64,000 bases of DNA from Glaciecola sp. XM2. GTDB lineage: Bacteria > Pseudomonadota > Gammaproteobacteria > Enterobacterales > Alteromonadaceae. Shown here piece after piece: positions 1-10,051 of this stretch. Location of the stretch: positions 62,001 to 126,000 of the forward strand of contig NZ_JAHEOJ010000014.1 of the NCBI RefSeq assembly GCF_018595715.1, in the 5' to 3' direction. Both the position numbers and the translations under genes were made by a program. A model generated the notes under the pieces. It saw only the letters and a list, made by a program, of their open reading frames with translations. It ran no database searches and was not told the origin of the DNA. How positions within the stretch are numbered: the first letter of the stretch is position 1; each line of letters starts with the position of its first letter.

Positions 1-921
1 TTAATACGCACCGATTTAGGCAAGCTTATTAACGAAATTTTGGTCAATATGGAACAGTTAGGTCGGTTTATTGGTGACACCTTCACGCAACTGCATACGA
101 TCAGTTCAGAAGTTGATGAGTCTCACGTTCGCTCATTGGCTTTACAAAAGTTTATTCAGCAGGTTAATGACAGCTCTTCTACGTTGCTTACGTCGGGTAA
201 TGAAAATGAAAATTTTATTGAGCAAACCGCAGCAAGTATGCAAGAAGAAATCAAACAGTATATTGAGAGCAAACAGCTGGTATCTGATGTCAGCGAAGCA
301 ATGAAGTTAAGCCAAGATAGAATGGATGACCTTAAAACTGAATCTGATTCAATCTCAAATATGCTTAACACTATTTTGAATATCGCAGAACAAACGAATT
401 TACTCGCGTTAAATGCTGCCATTGAAGCGGCGCGAGCCGGTGAGTCGGGTAGGGGGTTTGCAGTAGTCGCTGATGAAGTCAGGCAGTTGGCGCAAAAGAC
501 GCAAGCATCTGCCGCTGAAATCACAAAAACCATCAAAAGACTCAATCAGAACACACAAGACACATCTAATAGCATAAGCTCTAGCATTGCTCTGACGTCC
601 CAAACTACCGACAAATACTCTCAAATGATCGAGTTTATGCAGTCGACCAATCAAGTGTTAACGACCTTGGTAAGCAAGCAAACAGGAATAAGTGAGATGA
701 TTAACGAGCAGTATCAGTCATCACAGCAGGTCGTTAATGAGGTTGAAGAGGCGGTGCAACTTTCCGAGCAAACCAAGCACTCTAATCAAAAAATCACTGA
801 AACAACGCAAATGGTAGAAAGTGTGATTGATGATATAAAGAGTGTTGCTAGCCGATTTAAGGTAGATGGGAGTCTTCGTGGTGATAGCTCCCAAAAAAAT
901 GATGATGTGGTGATGTTTTAA
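1..921 (+). CDS. Methyl-accepting chemotaxis protein, C-terminal part (5' end outside window)
   Basis: The reading frame is open to the first base of the window, so this is the 3' part of a longer gene. The visible 306 residues are almost entirely a helical cytoplasmic signalling domain. The MCP hairpin tip is clear at about bases 388-444 ([19 protein letters not shown]), followed by [15 protein letters not shown]. This tip binds CheA and CheW and controls the flagellar motor or another chemosensory output. The C-terminus has no NWETF-like CheR/CheB tether. Sensor and transmembrane parts cannot be seen, so the ligand is unknown. The TTG at base 40 and the ATG at base 50 are internal codons rather than likely starts. 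Confidence 0.93.
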   Translation, partial: LIRTDLGKLINEILVNMEQLGRFIGDTFTQLHTISSEVDESHVRSLALQKFIQQVNDSSSTLLTSGNENENFIEQTAASMQEEIKQYIESKQLVSDVSEAMKLSQDRMDDLKTESDSISNMLNTILNIAEQTNLLALNAAIEAARAGESGRGFAVVADEVRQLAQKTQASAAEITKTIKRLNQNTQDTSNSISSSIALTSQTTDKYSQMIEFMQSTNQVLTTLVSKQTGISEMINEQYQSSQQVVNEVEEAVQLSEQTKHSNQKITETTQMVESVIDDIKSVASRFKVDGSLRGDSSQKNDDVVMF

Positions 922-1087
922 AGACCTTTTTGTTCATCACTCGCATTAGTCTGCTGAACATATTGATGAATATCGTATGCAGATGCGCAGCAAAAGCTTA
1001 AATTTGTTTATTCGCTGATTATGCGGCTTCTCGGTTGGCTTATCGTTATGATACACTTTAAGCGCAATCGACCCGAGGCCTAATATA

Positions 1088-2215
1088 ATGATAATAAATA
1101 GCCAGTTTGATAGCGGTAACATTCACGTTATTCGTGCAGACCAGCCAAACGATATCCAGCTTTCCATAAATAAAGACAATCAGTCTGACTTTTATCAGTG
1201 GTTTCATTTTAAACTTCACGCAACACCATTTGTTGAGCATGTGCTTTATATCAATGATTTAGCTAAATCAGCATATCCAGATGGATGGCGCGGCTATAAA
1301 GCCGTTGCTTCCTACGATCGAGAGCAGTGGTTTAGAGTAGATACCGAATTTGATGGGGATACATTAAGAATCGATTTTACGCCTGAGTACGACAGTGTGT
1401 ACTTCGCGTATTTTGCGCCTTATAGCTACGAAAGGCATCTCAACCTCATTGCCGATGCGCAAATGTCATTTGATTGTAGGCATGAGCTGTTAGGCACTAC
1501 CCTTGACGGGCGTGAGCTAAACTTATTGATGATTGGTGAAGATGCTGATCATAAAAATAAAATTTGGGTGACCGCACGTCAGCATCCCGGTGAGACAATG
1601 GCACAGTGGTTAATTGAGGGCTTTCTTACTCGTTTACTCGATGAGGATGATGGTACCGCTAGAGCCTTGCTAGAGAATAATCAATTTTATGTGGTGCCAA
1701 ACATGAACCCTGACGGCAGCGCGCGGGGCCATTTGCGCACCAATGCTGCGGGTATGAACTTAAACAGAGAGTGGGCTGAGCCTAGCTTAGAGAAAAGCCC
1801 TGAAGTGTTTCATGTACTCAAAAAAATGGAGCAAACCGGTGTTGACTTATTTTTAGATGTGCACGGCGATGAGGCACTACCTTATAATTTTGTTGCCGGA
1901 ACCGAGGGTAATCCAAACTATGGCGAGCGTATCGCCAACCTTGAAGAAGCGTTTAAACAAAGTCTAATGGCGTGTACGCCAGAGTTTCAGGATACTCATG
2001 GATACCCTAAAGATGCGCCTGGCCAAGCAAATCTTACCATTGCTTGTAACGCGGTCGGGCACAAGTTTGATTGTTTATCCTACACATTAGAAATGCCGTT
2101 TAAAGATAATGCAGACTTGCCAGATGAGAGTTTTGGTTGGTCGCCTGCGCGTTGTCATCAGCTAGGTGAAGATTTATTAGTTGCTATCCGAGCCGTAAGC
2201 GTTAATCTTAGATAA
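1088..2215 (+). CDS. M14-family zinc carboxypeptidase (cytosolic carboxypeptidase-like)
   Basis: The 375-residue protein has an N-terminal beta-rich domain (residues 1-120) and a C-terminal M14 metallopeptidase domain. The zinc ligands are visible as H166 and E169 in RQHPGET and H259 in DVHGDE. NPDG at 207-210 and NLNR at 224-227 are substrate-binding motifs of the family, and the catalytic glutamate is probably the one in LEMPF near the C-terminus. The N-domain plus catalytic-domain layout matches the CCP/Nna1-like M14 subfamily rather than secreted digestive carboxypeptidases, and there is no signal peptide, so it should act in the cytoplasm. It would remove C-terminal residues from peptides or proteins; the substrate is unknown. 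An AGCS amino-acid symporter follows 24 bases downstream, suggesting co-transcription. Confidence 0.88.
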   Translation: MIINSQFDSGNIHVIRADQPNDIQLSINKDNQSDFYQWFHFKLHATPFVEHVLYINDLAKSAYPDGWRGYKAVASYDREQWFRVDTEFDGDTLRIDFTPEYDSVYFAYFAPYSYERHLNLIADAQMSFDCRHELLGTTLDGRELNLLMIGEDADHKNKIWVTARQHPGETMAQWLIEGFLTRLLDEDDGTARALLENNQFYVVPNMNPDGSARGHLRTNAAGMNLNREWAEPSLEKSPEVFHVLKKMEQTGVDLFLDVHGDEALPYNFVAGTEGNPNYGERIANLEEAFKQSLMACTPEFQDTHGYPKDAPGQANLTIACNAVGHKFDCLSYTLEMPFKDNADLPDESFGWSPARCHQLGEDLLVAIRAVSVNLR

Positions 2216-2239
2216 AATAATAACAAAGGAAATACACAC

Positions 2240-3901
2240 GTGGATGCTTTACTCGATTTTTTCAATATGCTCGACGGTTATCTTGGGGGGGCTAAGTGGT
2301 TCCCATTTGTGCTGTTAGGTGTAGGTGCTTTTTTTACCATTTACTTAAAATTCCCGCAAATACGTTTTTTCAAACATGCTTGGAAAGTAGTGACAGGCAA
2401 GTTTGACAAGGGTGATGAGCCGGGCGATACCACTCACTTTCAAAGTTTAACAACGGCACTTTCCGGCACCGTGGGTACCGGTAATATCAGTGGCGTAGCA
2501 TTCGCTATCTTTTTAGGTGGTCCTGCAGCACTGTTTTGGATGTGGGCAACCGCATTCCTAGGTATGACAACGAAGTTTGTGGAAGTCACGCTTTCGCATA
2601 AATACCGTGTCAAAACCGACGATGGCACCATGGCTGGCGGCCCTATGTATTACATGGACCGTGGTTTAAACATGAAATGGTTGGCGGTTGCGTTTGCAGT
2701 AGCTACCGTGATTAGCTCGTTTGGCACGGGTAACTTGCCTCAGAGTAATGGTATTGCGACGAGTATTGAGTCCACCTTTGGCTTTTCACCTGTTTATGTA
2801 GGTGGTGCGCTAGCCATTTTGCTAGGCCTAGTTATTATTGGCGGCATTAAGCGAATTGCCGCGGTGACCTCAAAAATAGTGCCGTTTATGGCCTTGGTTT
2901 ATATGATTGGCGCATTTGCGGTAATCTTTGCAAACTTTTCTAATATTGGTCCTGCTTTTGCGTCTGTGATAAGCGATGCATTTACTGGGTCTGCAGCCGC
3001 AGGTGGTTTCTTAGGGGCATCTTTAGCTTATGCCTTTAACCGTGGTGTGAATCGTGGGTTGTTTTCAAACGAAGCGGGTCAGGGATCTGCCCCTATCGCG
3101 CACGCCGCAGCAAAAACCAAAGAGCCGGTGTCTGAAGGGATGGTGTCTATTCTAGAGCCGTTTATTGACACTATTATCATCTGTACCGTGACCGGTCTTG
3201 TTATCTTATCGTCAGGTGTGTGGAATCAAAAACATGAAAATATCTTCGACCGCTCTGATATGCAATTTTTCGCGGGTGAGTATTCTGAAGCGAAAGAACA
3301 AGACGTTCGAGCGCTCTATCAATACCTCAATGATTATGATAACGCGAGTGTAGAGAAGTTTACGGGCGAAATACAAGTGGTAAATGGTGTCGCAATATCT
3401 GGTGGCTATACGCTTATCAACGCGCGCTCATTTGCTGAAGATGTAACTTACTCTATTGGCTCAGTGGATGACCCGTTTACCGGCACATTGAAAGTAGAAG
3501 ATGGCGAGATAAGTCGTGCGAATATTATTGTGTCGGGTAAGTCACTGGTGCATTCAGCTAGTCTTACCGCGATTGCATTTACCAAGGGCTTTTTTGGTGA
3601 ATGGGGCAAATACATTGTATCGGTCGGACTGCTGTTGTTTGCGTTCTCTACCGCCATTGCTTGGTCATATTATGGGGATCGCGCCATGACATATTTACTA
3701 GGGCCAGCGTCAGTTATGCCATACCGCGTGATTTATGTCGCCGGTTTCTTTTGGGCTGCCATTTCCGATACTACCTTGGTTTGGGCGTTATCGGCAGTAG
3801 CGATTGTTGTGATGACCTTACCTAACTTGTTTGGGATCATGATGCTGCGTAAAGAAATGAAACAGTCGATGAATGAATACTGGGAAAAAGTGAACAAATA
3901 G
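2240..3901 (+). CDS. Sodium:alanine/glycine symporter, AGCS family
   Basis: This 553-residue polytopic inner-membrane protein imports a small neutral amino acid with sodium. Family signatures are [11 protein letters not shown] around residues 133-143 and [20 protein letters not shown] around 272-291. The start is GTG with AAAGGA at 2225-2230. The protein is longer than typical members: about 95 hydrophilic residues (roughly 330-430) are inserted between LSSGVWNQ and the segment [16 protein letters not shown], probably a large external or periplasmic loop. It follows the M14 carboxypeptidase gene closely and ends at a strong terminator. The substrate is not determinable from sequence, but alanine or glycine is the family norm. 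Confidence 0.93.
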   Translation: MDALLDFFNMLDGYLGGAKWFPFVLLGVGAFFTIYLKFPQIRFFKHAWKVVTGKFDKGDEPGDTTHFQSLTTALSGTVGTGNISGVAFAIFLGGPAALFWMWATAFLGMTTKFVEVTLSHKYRVKTDDGTMAGGPMYYMDRGLNMKWLAVAFAVATVISSFGTGNLPQSNGIATSIESTFGFSPVYVGGALAILLGLVIIGGIKRIAAVTSKIVPFMALVYMIGAFAVIFANFSNIGPAFASVISDAFTGSAAAGGFLGASLAYAFNRGVNRGLFSNEAGQGSAPIAHAAAKTKEPVSEGMVSILEPFIDTIIICTVTGLVILSSGVWNQKHENIFDRSDMQFFAGEYSEAKEQDVRALYQYLNDYDNASVEKFTGEIQVVNGVAISGGYTLINARSFAEDVTYSIGSVDDPFTGTLKVEDGEISRANIIVSGKSLVHSASLTAIAFTKGFFGEWGKYIVSVGLLLFAFSTAIAWSYYGDRAMTYLLGPASVMPYRVIYVAGFFWAAISDTTLVWALSAVAIVVMTLPNLFGIMMLRKEMKQSMNEYWEKVNK

Positions 3902-3924
3902 CACACCATATTCATATAAAATAC

Positions 3925-3980
3925 GGGGTTGCTAAGACAAGCAACTCCGCAAGGTTAACCTAACATGGTTAACCTTTTTT
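3925..3980 (+). terminator. Intrinsic terminator after the AGCS symporter gene
   Basis: A perfect 10-bp inverted repeat (AAGGTTAACC at 3951-3960 and GGTTAACCTT at 3967-3976) with a six-base loop runs into T residues up to 3980. A second imperfect hairpin (GGGGTTGCT with AGCAACTCC) lies just upstream at about 3925-3948. Confidence 0.85.
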
Positions 3981-4018
3981 GATTTAGCGTTAACCGTTTT
4001 AATGATAGAGAGGATTAG

Positions 4019-4351
4019 ATGGCGATAACAAGTTGTCCTGCATGTTCTAAACCCATTTCAGATAAGGTGAAAACCTGCCCCCACTGTAATTTAGCGTTTG
4101 GTGATTCAAGCGCTGAAGATATTCAACGTAAATTAAGCCACCAGCGGTATCAGAAACTTCACCAGCTTCAAAATCAGTCGATGCTAGCGATCTTGATCTT
4201 TATAGTGGGTGCTTATTTTGTGTTCATGGGTGATTATGAAAACAATGAGAAAGGTATTTTGATGTATAATATTGCCCTTGGGGTAACCACATTGGGCTTT
4301 ATTTGGTACGCGATAAATCGCGTGCGCATTACTTTAGCAAAAAGGAAGTAG
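4019..4351 (+). CDS. Small zinc-ribbon membrane protein
   Basis: This 110-residue protein begins with a CPAC...CPHC zinc-ribbon pair (C7, C10, C21, C24 by eye), followed by a charged helical linker and two transmembrane helices at about residues 55-70 and 82-100. The tail is strongly basic (RITLAKRK). It is probably an inner-membrane protein with the zinc ribbon in the cytoplasm; no function can be assigned. It starts the gene string that continues with DUF1315, DUF349 and asparaginase genes, only 4 bases upstream of the DUF1315 gene. Confidence 0.82.
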   Translation: MAITSCPACSKPISDKVKTCPHCNLAFGDSSAEDIQRKLSHQRYQKLHQLQNQSMLAILIFIVGAYFVFMGDYENNEKGILMYNIALGVTTLGFIWYAINRVRITLAKRK

Positions 4352-4355
4352 ACAC

Positions 4356-4649
4356 GTGCAAGTTGATCAGTTAGTGGCGGCGATGACCCCGCAAATTTTT
4401 GAGAACCTTCGACAAGCGGTAGAAACCGGCAAATGGCCAGACGGTCAGCGTTTAACTGATGAGCAAAAGGAAAGTGCACTGCAAGCTGTGATGTTGTATC
4501 AAGCCAAAGTGTCTCAGTCAGAAGAGCATATGACGGTAGGTAAAGACGGAGAGATTGTGCAGAAAAGTCGTGCAGAGCTGCAGCAGGAAATGAAGCAAAA
4601 AAGCTCTAATCAAGTTCCTTTAGCGCGGTTTAAAAGCGATGATATTTGA
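4356..4649 (+). CDS. DUF1315 (YeaC-like) family protein
   Basis: A 97-residue soluble protein resembling the DUF1315/YeaC family, with the family pattern FENLRQAVETGKWPDG followed by LTDEQKESALQAVMLYQAK. The start codon is GTG, with AAGGAAG about 10 bases upstream. The function of the family is unknown. Its 3' end overlaps the DUF349 gene by 11 bases, indicating translational coupling, and the same pair is expected as neighbours in related genomes (inference). The C-terminal third is charged and probably disordered. Confidence 0.83.
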   Translation: MQVDQLVAAMTPQIFENLRQAVETGKWPDGQRLTDEQKESALQAVMLYQAKVSQSEEHMTVGKDGEIVQKSRAELQQEMKQKSSNQVPLARFKSDDI

Positions 4650-7440
4650 CCGTTTATTTAAAAAGCCTTACGAGAGTTCGGACGCCAGTAAAAGACAGGC
4701 GTCTGTCGCTGCTTTACAGCCCTCTAAGGACGCTGACAAACGCGCCTTGCACGAACTGGCGTTTAATGACGAAGATGCCGATGTTAGTTTGGCTGCGTTA
4801 GCGCGCTTAAACTCGTTTCCACTGTGGTTAAAAGCCTACGATACCCACTATCATCAAAAGGTAAAGGCACAAGCAAAAGAGATGGTAATGACCTTGATTG
4901 AGGACGAGCAAGCGGTAAGTGATAGCTTGTTTGTCGATGTCATCACGAAAGGTAAGCATGTCCCCATCGTTAGGGAATTGATTTTTGCTAGTAAGCGCCT
5001 TCAGTACAACGCAGTATTGTGCGCAGAAGCGCTTTTAGAATATGGCCAAGAAAACGACATTAGACGGTTTTATCAAGAGCTCGCTACTGATGCACAGAAA
5101 CGCTTGTTCATCGAACATACTGACGACGAGAAACAGTTAAAGCGTTTTAAAAAATATGACAATAGCGTTGATATACAAAGTGCGCTGACAGAAAAGTTAA
5201 ACCTTATAGAACAAGCCGCTAGCATGCCCCCTAAAATTATAGCTGCAGGTAAGTTGATAAATGCAAAGCTACTTGCCCTTGTTGAGCGTTTTGACTATGC
5301 CTACATCAATCAGCAAAAGCAGAGCTTAGTAGAGGAATTCGAGGCACTTAAAGCACAGTTTCATTATTTATCTGAAGATGATGGGTCACTTATTACTCAA
5401 AAGTATCTAGCTGTAAAAGAGAAAGTGGATAAACGCTTAGCGCATCTTGAGCCAGATTATCTTAAGCAAGTGCATCTTGATGGTGTCTCAGACGTTATTG
5501 ACGACATTGAGAAACGTGCACATAGCATGGCGCAACAGGTTGACCTGCTCGCTGATTCAGGGGACGACGCGCAGTTAAACAGTCAAATTGAATTGCTCGA
5601 CAACGCCATTGGAGATTTAAACCTAGAAGTCACGGAAATAGATAGTGCTCATATCAGCCGTGCCCATCAAGTTCAAATTACGCACATTCAAAACAAGCTA
5701 CACGAAAAGGCGGCACAGCTTAAAGCGCTCCCCACATTTATTGCCAACAATGCCCTTGCAGAGCAGATTATTGCTAAGGCTCAAGCGCTACTCATGCCGC
5801 AAGACGATAAAAACACTGCAGATGGCCAGCCAATAGATGATTTTTCCTCTCTCAAAAAAGCGTTTTCAACCCTACAAAAACAAGGTATTAGTGCTGGTCG
5901 AAGTCAACAGTTCAAAGCCTTAGAGACGCAGTTTACTCAGCAAAAAAAAGCGCTGATTGAGCAAGCGCGGCGACAAGAGAAAAGATGCTTAGCCAAATTG
6001 GCCGTGTGTCAAAAAATGATTGAACAAGGCAAATTTAAATCAGCCATTGGTGTGTTTCGAACCGCGCAAGATATGTTTAATGAGATAGATAAACCATCTA
6101 TAAGTATCAACAAACGCATGTCTGATATCCGTGAAAAGGTCGCAGAACTGCAAGACTGGCAGTCGTATATTGCTGGGCCTCGTAAACCTGAGTTAATAGG
6201 TATGGCTGAGGCGTTGATTGCAAATACAAACATCGATATCGGACAGCGCGCTGCATTGGTAAAACAATATCGCCAACAGTATCTGTCATTAGGTAAATTG
6301 CACACCGAAGAAGACGATGCATACAATACGCAGTTCGACGAAGCAATTGAGAAAGCGTTTGCGCCGTGTCGTGAGTTTTTTGCTCAGCAAGACAAAGTAA
6401 GAGACGAAAACTTGCGAAAAGGCCAGCAAGTGGTGGATGCACTAAAGGCGTTGGATAACCTAGACGACCCCATTGTCCTTAATAAGCAAATTCAATCCTT
6501 AAGCACCCAATATCGCTCGCTTAAAGCGTTTGACCGAGATGCAAAAAATAAGCTACATAAAGCCTATCTGTCAGCGCTAAAACCGCTGCAACAAAAGGTG
6601 GACGCCTTTTATGAAGACAATGCTCGCCAGAAACAAAATTTGGTCAAACGAGCAACTGCACTCCTAGATAATGAAAATTCGGTAGAGGCAAGTGAGCAAG
6701 CAAAAATGTTGCAACAAAGCTGGAAACAAATTGGTTTTGCTGGCAAGAAACAAGATAGCGTATTGTGGCAAGCATTTAGAGAAGCAAATGACAAAGTGTT
6801 TGCGCGGTTAAATGCCCAGCGAGACGCACAAAAGCAAGCCTCACACGAGCAAGTTCAACACTTAGAAAGTGCAATTAAAAGCATATTAACTAAGGTCAGT
6901 GATGCTCAGAATATGGGTGAAATGGCAGCCCTTGATGGTGACTTCGACACAGTGAAAAACGCTATGCAGGCGGTGGATAAGGCGTCTCAACGAGCGCTAA
7001 CAAAACGTTTTTCGTCGGCACAAGCCATTTACGACAAAAAGCTTAAACACTTCGAACAAGCAAAAGAGCAGAGTAAATATGAAGACGTGTTTAACGTGCT
7101 AGGTGAATACCAGCAAACTATACCTCACGAGTCGGTAGAAGCATTGTCGGCGCCTTTTAAACAAGCGTTTCAACAAGCGTATAGAAGTCATCCGGTGTTG
7201 CAGTCTTTTACGAGAGAGCAAACCGCGTTAGCCGCCGACGTTTTATTTGCACAGAATGCTCTATTTGCTGAGTCAGCGCTCAAAAAAGAAGTTCAACTTG
7301 CCCTTATGGCCGCTAAACTTGAAGGGCAGAGCATGCCTAGTAAAGATGACATGCTCGCACACTGGATTGCGCAAGGTAGCTTGAGTGATGACGATGTGAA
7401 ACAACTTGCTATCTTTAAAACGCTGTATATGAAGGGGTAA
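4639..7440 (+). CDS. Large DUF349-type helical repeat protein
   Basis: This 933-residue protein has no signal peptide or membrane segment. After an N-terminal region of short helical (HEAT-like) segments it is almost wholly charged alpha-helical, coiled-coil-like sequence. Repeated blocks of the type LVKRATALL...AKMLQQSWKQIGFAGKKQDSVLWQAFREANDKVF match the DUF349 repeat, in which a tryptophan-containing helix precedes a W-x-x-F-R motif; this one is near residues 670-720. Family members are cytoplasmic and of uncertain role. It overlaps the DUF1315 gene and precedes ansA by 4 bases, so a shared operon is likely. Confidence 0.85.
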   Translation: MIFDRLFKKPYESSDASKRQASVAALQPSKDADKRALHELAFNDEDADVSLAALARLNSFPLWLKAYDTHYHQKVKAQAKEMVMTLIEDEQAVSDSLFVDVITKGKHVPIVRELIFASKRLQYNAVLCAEALLEYGQENDIRRFYQELATDAQKRLFIEHTDDEKQLKRFKKYDNSVDIQSALTEKLNLIEQAASMPPKIIAAGKLINAKLLALVERFDYAYINQQKQSLVEEFEALKAQFHYLSEDDGSLITQKYLAVKEKVDKRLAHLEPDYLKQVHLDGVSDVIDDIEKRAHSMAQQVDLLADSGDDAQLNSQIELLDNAIGDLNLEVTEIDSAHISRAHQVQITHIQNKLHEKAAQLKALPTFIANNALAEQIIAKAQALLMPQDDKNTADGQPIDDFSSLKKAFSTLQKQGISAGRSQQFKALETQFTQQKKALIEQARRQEKRCLAKLAVCQKMIEQGKFKSAIGVFRTAQDMFNEIDKPSISINKRMSDIREKVAELQDWQSYIAGPRKPELIGMAEALIANTNIDIGQRAALVKQYRQQYLSLGKLHTEEDDAYNTQFDEAIEKAFAPCREFFAQQDKVRDENLRKGQQVVDALKALDNLDDPIVLNKQIQSLSTQYRSLKAFDRDAKNKLHKAYLSALKPLQQKVDAFYEDNARQKQNLVKRATALLDNENSVEASEQAKMLQQSWKQIGFAGKKQDSVLWQAFREANDKVFARLNAQRDAQKQASHEQVQHLESAIKSILTKVSDAQNMGEMAALDGDFDTVKNAMQAVDKASQRALTKRFSSAQAIYDKKLKHFEQAKEQSKYEDVFNVLGEYQQTIPHESVEALSAPFKQAFQQAYRSHPVLQSFTREQTALAADVLFAQNALFAESALKKEVQLALMAAKLEGQSMPSKDDMLAHWIAQGSLSDDDVKQLAIFKTLYMKG

Positions 7441-7444
7441 ACGC

Positions 7445-8473
7445 TTGGCAGAAGCGACAAAGAAAAAGCATATCTATATCGCTTATACAGGCGGCACGAT
7501 TGGTATGCAGACGTCAGATAAAGGGTTTGTGCCGGTGGCAGGCTATCTGACCAAGACCTTGGAAAACTTACCTGAGTTTCATCGTCCAGAAATGCCGCTG
7601 TTCACGGTGCATGAGTACGATACGCTTATTGATTCAAGTGATATGGTGCCGGCAGATTGGCAAACTATTGCTAAAGATATTCAAGATAATTACGCCGCAT
7701 ACGATGGTTTTATTATCCTTCACGGGACCGATACCATGGCATATACGGCATCTGCCCTATCGTTTATGTTCGAAAATTTGGCCAAGCCTGTGATTGTGAC
7801 AGGCTCCCAAATACCATTGGCACAGCTTCGTTCAGATGGACAAGCAAACTTACTAAATGCGTTGTATATCGCCGCCAACTTTCCCATTCCAGAAGTTAGT
7901 TTGTTTTTCAACAATAGCTTATTTAGAGGGAATCGAGCCCGAAAGGTCAATGCCGATGGTTTTCAGGCCTTTGATTCACCAAACTTTCCTCGCTTATTAG
8001 ACGCGGGAATCAACATTAAATCCCACGTCACCATTAGCAAGCTTCAAGATAATGTTGAGCCCCTTGTTGTGGCCACTATTCAAAGCCAAGCCGTAGGCAT
8101 GTTGACGCTCTATCCAGGCATGCACACTGGCTTACTTAAAAATGTCTTACAACAACCGGTTAAGGCGCTTATTTTGTTGACCTATGGAGTAGGTAATGCG
8201 CCATCTGATCCCGCTCTTTTAGCGCAGCTGAAGTATGCAGCCGAACAACAAATATTGGTGATTAACTGCACTCAGTGCATGCGCGGCAAAGTGAATATGA
8301 GCGGGTATGCAAACGGCAAATTAGTGGAGCAAACGCAAACGCTATCTGGGCAAGATATGACGCCCGAAGCAACGCTTGCTAAGTTACATTATGTGCTGAG
8401 TCAGCCGAATTTGAGTTTTTCTCAACAACAAGCGCTTATGACGCAAAACCTTCGCGGTGAAATGACTCTCTAA
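7445..8473 (+). CDS. ansA: Type I (cytoplasmic) L-asparaginase
   Basis: The 342-residue enzyme hydrolyses L-asparagine to aspartate and ammonia. The two signature segments are present: YTGGTIGM near residues 14-21, with nucleophile T15 or T18, and LHGTDTMAYTASAL around 92-105, with the T95-D96 pair. VTGSQIPL follows as in type I enzymes. There is no signal peptide, consistent with the cytoplasmic housekeeping AnsA rather than periplasmic AnsB. Translation starts at TTG 7445, preceded by AAGGGG at 7432-7437 inside the end of the DUF349 gene. It is the last gene of the zinc-ribbon/DUF1315/DUF349 string. Confidence 0.93.
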   Translation: MAEATKKKHIYIAYTGGTIGMQTSDKGFVPVAGYLTKTLENLPEFHRPEMPLFTVHEYDTLIDSSDMVPADWQTIAKDIQDNYAAYDGFIILHGTDTMAYTASALSFMFENLAKPVIVTGSQIPLAQLRSDGQANLLNALYIAANFPIPEVSLFFNNSLFRGNRARKVNADGFQAFDSPNFPRLLDAGINIKSHVTISKLQDNVEPLVVATIQSQAVGMLTLYPGMHTGLLKNVLQQPVKALILLTYGVGNAPSDPALLAQLKYAAEQQILVINCTQCMRGKVNMSGYANGKLVEQTQTLSGQDMTPEATLAKLHYVLSQPNLSFSQQQALMTQNLRGEMTL

Positions 8474-8594
8474 TTATCTAAATTGCCTAGATGCTTGCGA
8501 ACAAGGGTTTTAATCATCAATCGCTTGTCGTACTATCGTTAGCACCTGTAGTACTTGTGCCTTGATGGCGCAATCTTCACGAGACTGACACACC

Positions 8595-8999
8595 ATGGAC
8601 CCCAAAGCTGTGCTTGAGAGCATTAATATTCTTGCGGTTGATGACATGGATGCTATTTTGGGCGTAATCAAAGGTTGTTTAAAAAACCTTGGCGCCCAAA
8701 AGGTCGATTTAGCCAGCAATGGCGAGGCCGCATGGAAGATTTTACAACAAAAAAATATTCACCTAATTGTGTGTGACTGGGATATGCCAAAAATGACTGG
8801 CTATGAGTTGCTGCTAAAAGTACGAAACTCCCCTGAGCATGCGCACATTCCGTTTTTATTGCTAACGGCTACCAATGACAAACAAAAGGTTTTACATGCC
8901 ATCAAAGCAGGCGTAAATGAGTATGTGGCAAAGCCTTTTCAACCAAAAGAACTCGAGTATCGAATTGTCAAATTATTAGGTAGGATAAAGCTCAGTTGA
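8595..8999 (+). CDS. Single-domain response regulator (CheY-like receiver)
   Basis: This 134-residue protein is one receiver domain with no output domain. The acidic pair D16-D17 (AVDD), the phosphoacceptor D61 (VCDWDMP), T91 (LLTAT) and K113 (VAKPF) are all present, so it should be phosphorylatable. The C-terminus ends shortly after the last helix. It could deliver phosphate to a partner by protein-protein contact, as CheY does; the MCP at the window start is about 7.7 kb away and need not be related. No histidine kinase is adjacent. Confidence 0.92.
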   Translation: MDPKAVLESINILAVDDMDAILGVIKGCLKNLGAQKVDLASNGEAAWKILQQKNIHLIVCDWDMPKMTGYELLLKVRNSPEHAHIPFLLLTATNDKQKVLHAIKAGVNEYVAKPFQPKELEYRIVKLLGRIKLS

Positions 9000-9151
9000 T
9001 GGACGATGCATAACGTAAACCGTTTACGACGTTCTTTTCGCAATCAATAAAACACATTTGGTAACAGATTCTATAAAACAAAAGGTTCTTTTTTGTTTAA
9101 AAGGTTGCTAGGTTAGCCAGATATACCTGAATTGCTAAAAGGGAATCATGC

Positions 9152-10042
9152 ATGCTTAAGATCAGTCAAGTTTCAAAAACCTATGCCAACGGCGTCCATG
9201 CGCTCAAAGATGTCGACTTAAATATTTCCAAAGGACTATTCGGTCTTTTAGGGCCAAACGGTGCGGGCAAATCTAGCTTAATGCGCACTATTGCGACGCT
9301 CCAGCAACCTGATACCGGAAGCATTATGTTTGACGGCGTAGACGCGGTAAACCAACCCAATGAATTACGTAAGCGACTTGGGTATTTGCCGCAGGATTTT
9401 GGCGTGTATCCGAGAATAAGCGCATATGAATTACTAGACCATTTAGCCATTTTAAAAGGTTTGGAAAACAAAGCAGAACGCCGAGAAACGGTGGATGGGC
9501 TACTAGCGCATACTAATCTTTTTCAATTTAGAAAGCGCGCGGTGAGCGGTTTTTCAGGGGGCATGAGACAACGTTTTGGTATTGCACAAGCGTTACTAGG
9601 TGATCCCGATTTACTCATCGTCGATGAACCTACTGCGGGCCTAGATCCTGAAGAGCGTAACCGGTTTCATAATTTATTGGTTAGCCTTGGGCGAGACAAA
9701 GTAATTATCCTATCTACGCACATTGTTGATGATGTATCAGAGTTATGTGAAGACATGGCAGTATTGGGGCAAGGTCAAATTTTGTTGCAAGGCAACCCCA
9801 TTAGCGTCACAGAAAGTCTTCAGGGAAAAATTTGGCGTAAAACCGTTCAGGCACATGAAGTCGAAGAGATTTCTAGTGATTTAGATGTGTTATCGACACG
9901 CCTGTTTGCTGGTCGAACAGTACTGCATGTAATAGCAGATAGTCAGCCTGAAGGTTTTGAAAGTGCTCCTGCGAGTCTGGAAGATGTCTACTTCTCTACC
10001 TTAGCAGAAGCTCGTTCTGTTGAACAAAACAACGCTGCTTAG
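9152..10042 (+). CDS. ABC transporter ATP-binding protein
   Basis: A 296-residue nucleotide-binding subunit with all expected motifs: Walker A GPNGAGKSS near residues 34-42, Q-loop LPQDFGVYP, signature SGFSGGMRQR, Walker B LLIVDEPTAGLD, and the switch histidine in STHIVDD. About 70 C-terminal residues form the accessory domain common in ABC-2-type exporters. It lies 9 bases upstream of the permease/M1 fusion gene and must energise that membrane protein. The substrate is unknown. The start ATG 9152 follows AAAGGGAATC. Confidence 0.93.
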   Translation: MLKISQVSKTYANGVHALKDVDLNISKGLFGLLGPNGAGKSSLMRTIATLQQPDTGSIMFDGVDAVNQPNELRKRLGYLPQDFGVYPRISAYELLDHLAILKGLENKAERRETVDGLLAHTNLFQFRKRAVSGFSGGMRQRFGIAQALLGDPDLLIVDEPTAGLDPEERNRFHNLLVSLGRDKVIILSTHIVDDVSELCEDMAVLGQGQILLQGNPISVTESLQGKIWRKTVQAHEVEEISSDLDVLSTRLFAGRTVLHVIADSQPEGFESAPASLEDVYFSTLAEARSVEQNNAA

Positions 10043-10051
10043 GAGGCCATC

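Noticed and set aside
9014-9028. Palindrome CGTAAAC-C-GTTTACG after the receiver gene
   Set aside because: There is no T-run or adjacent promoter that would make it a terminator or operator with confidence.
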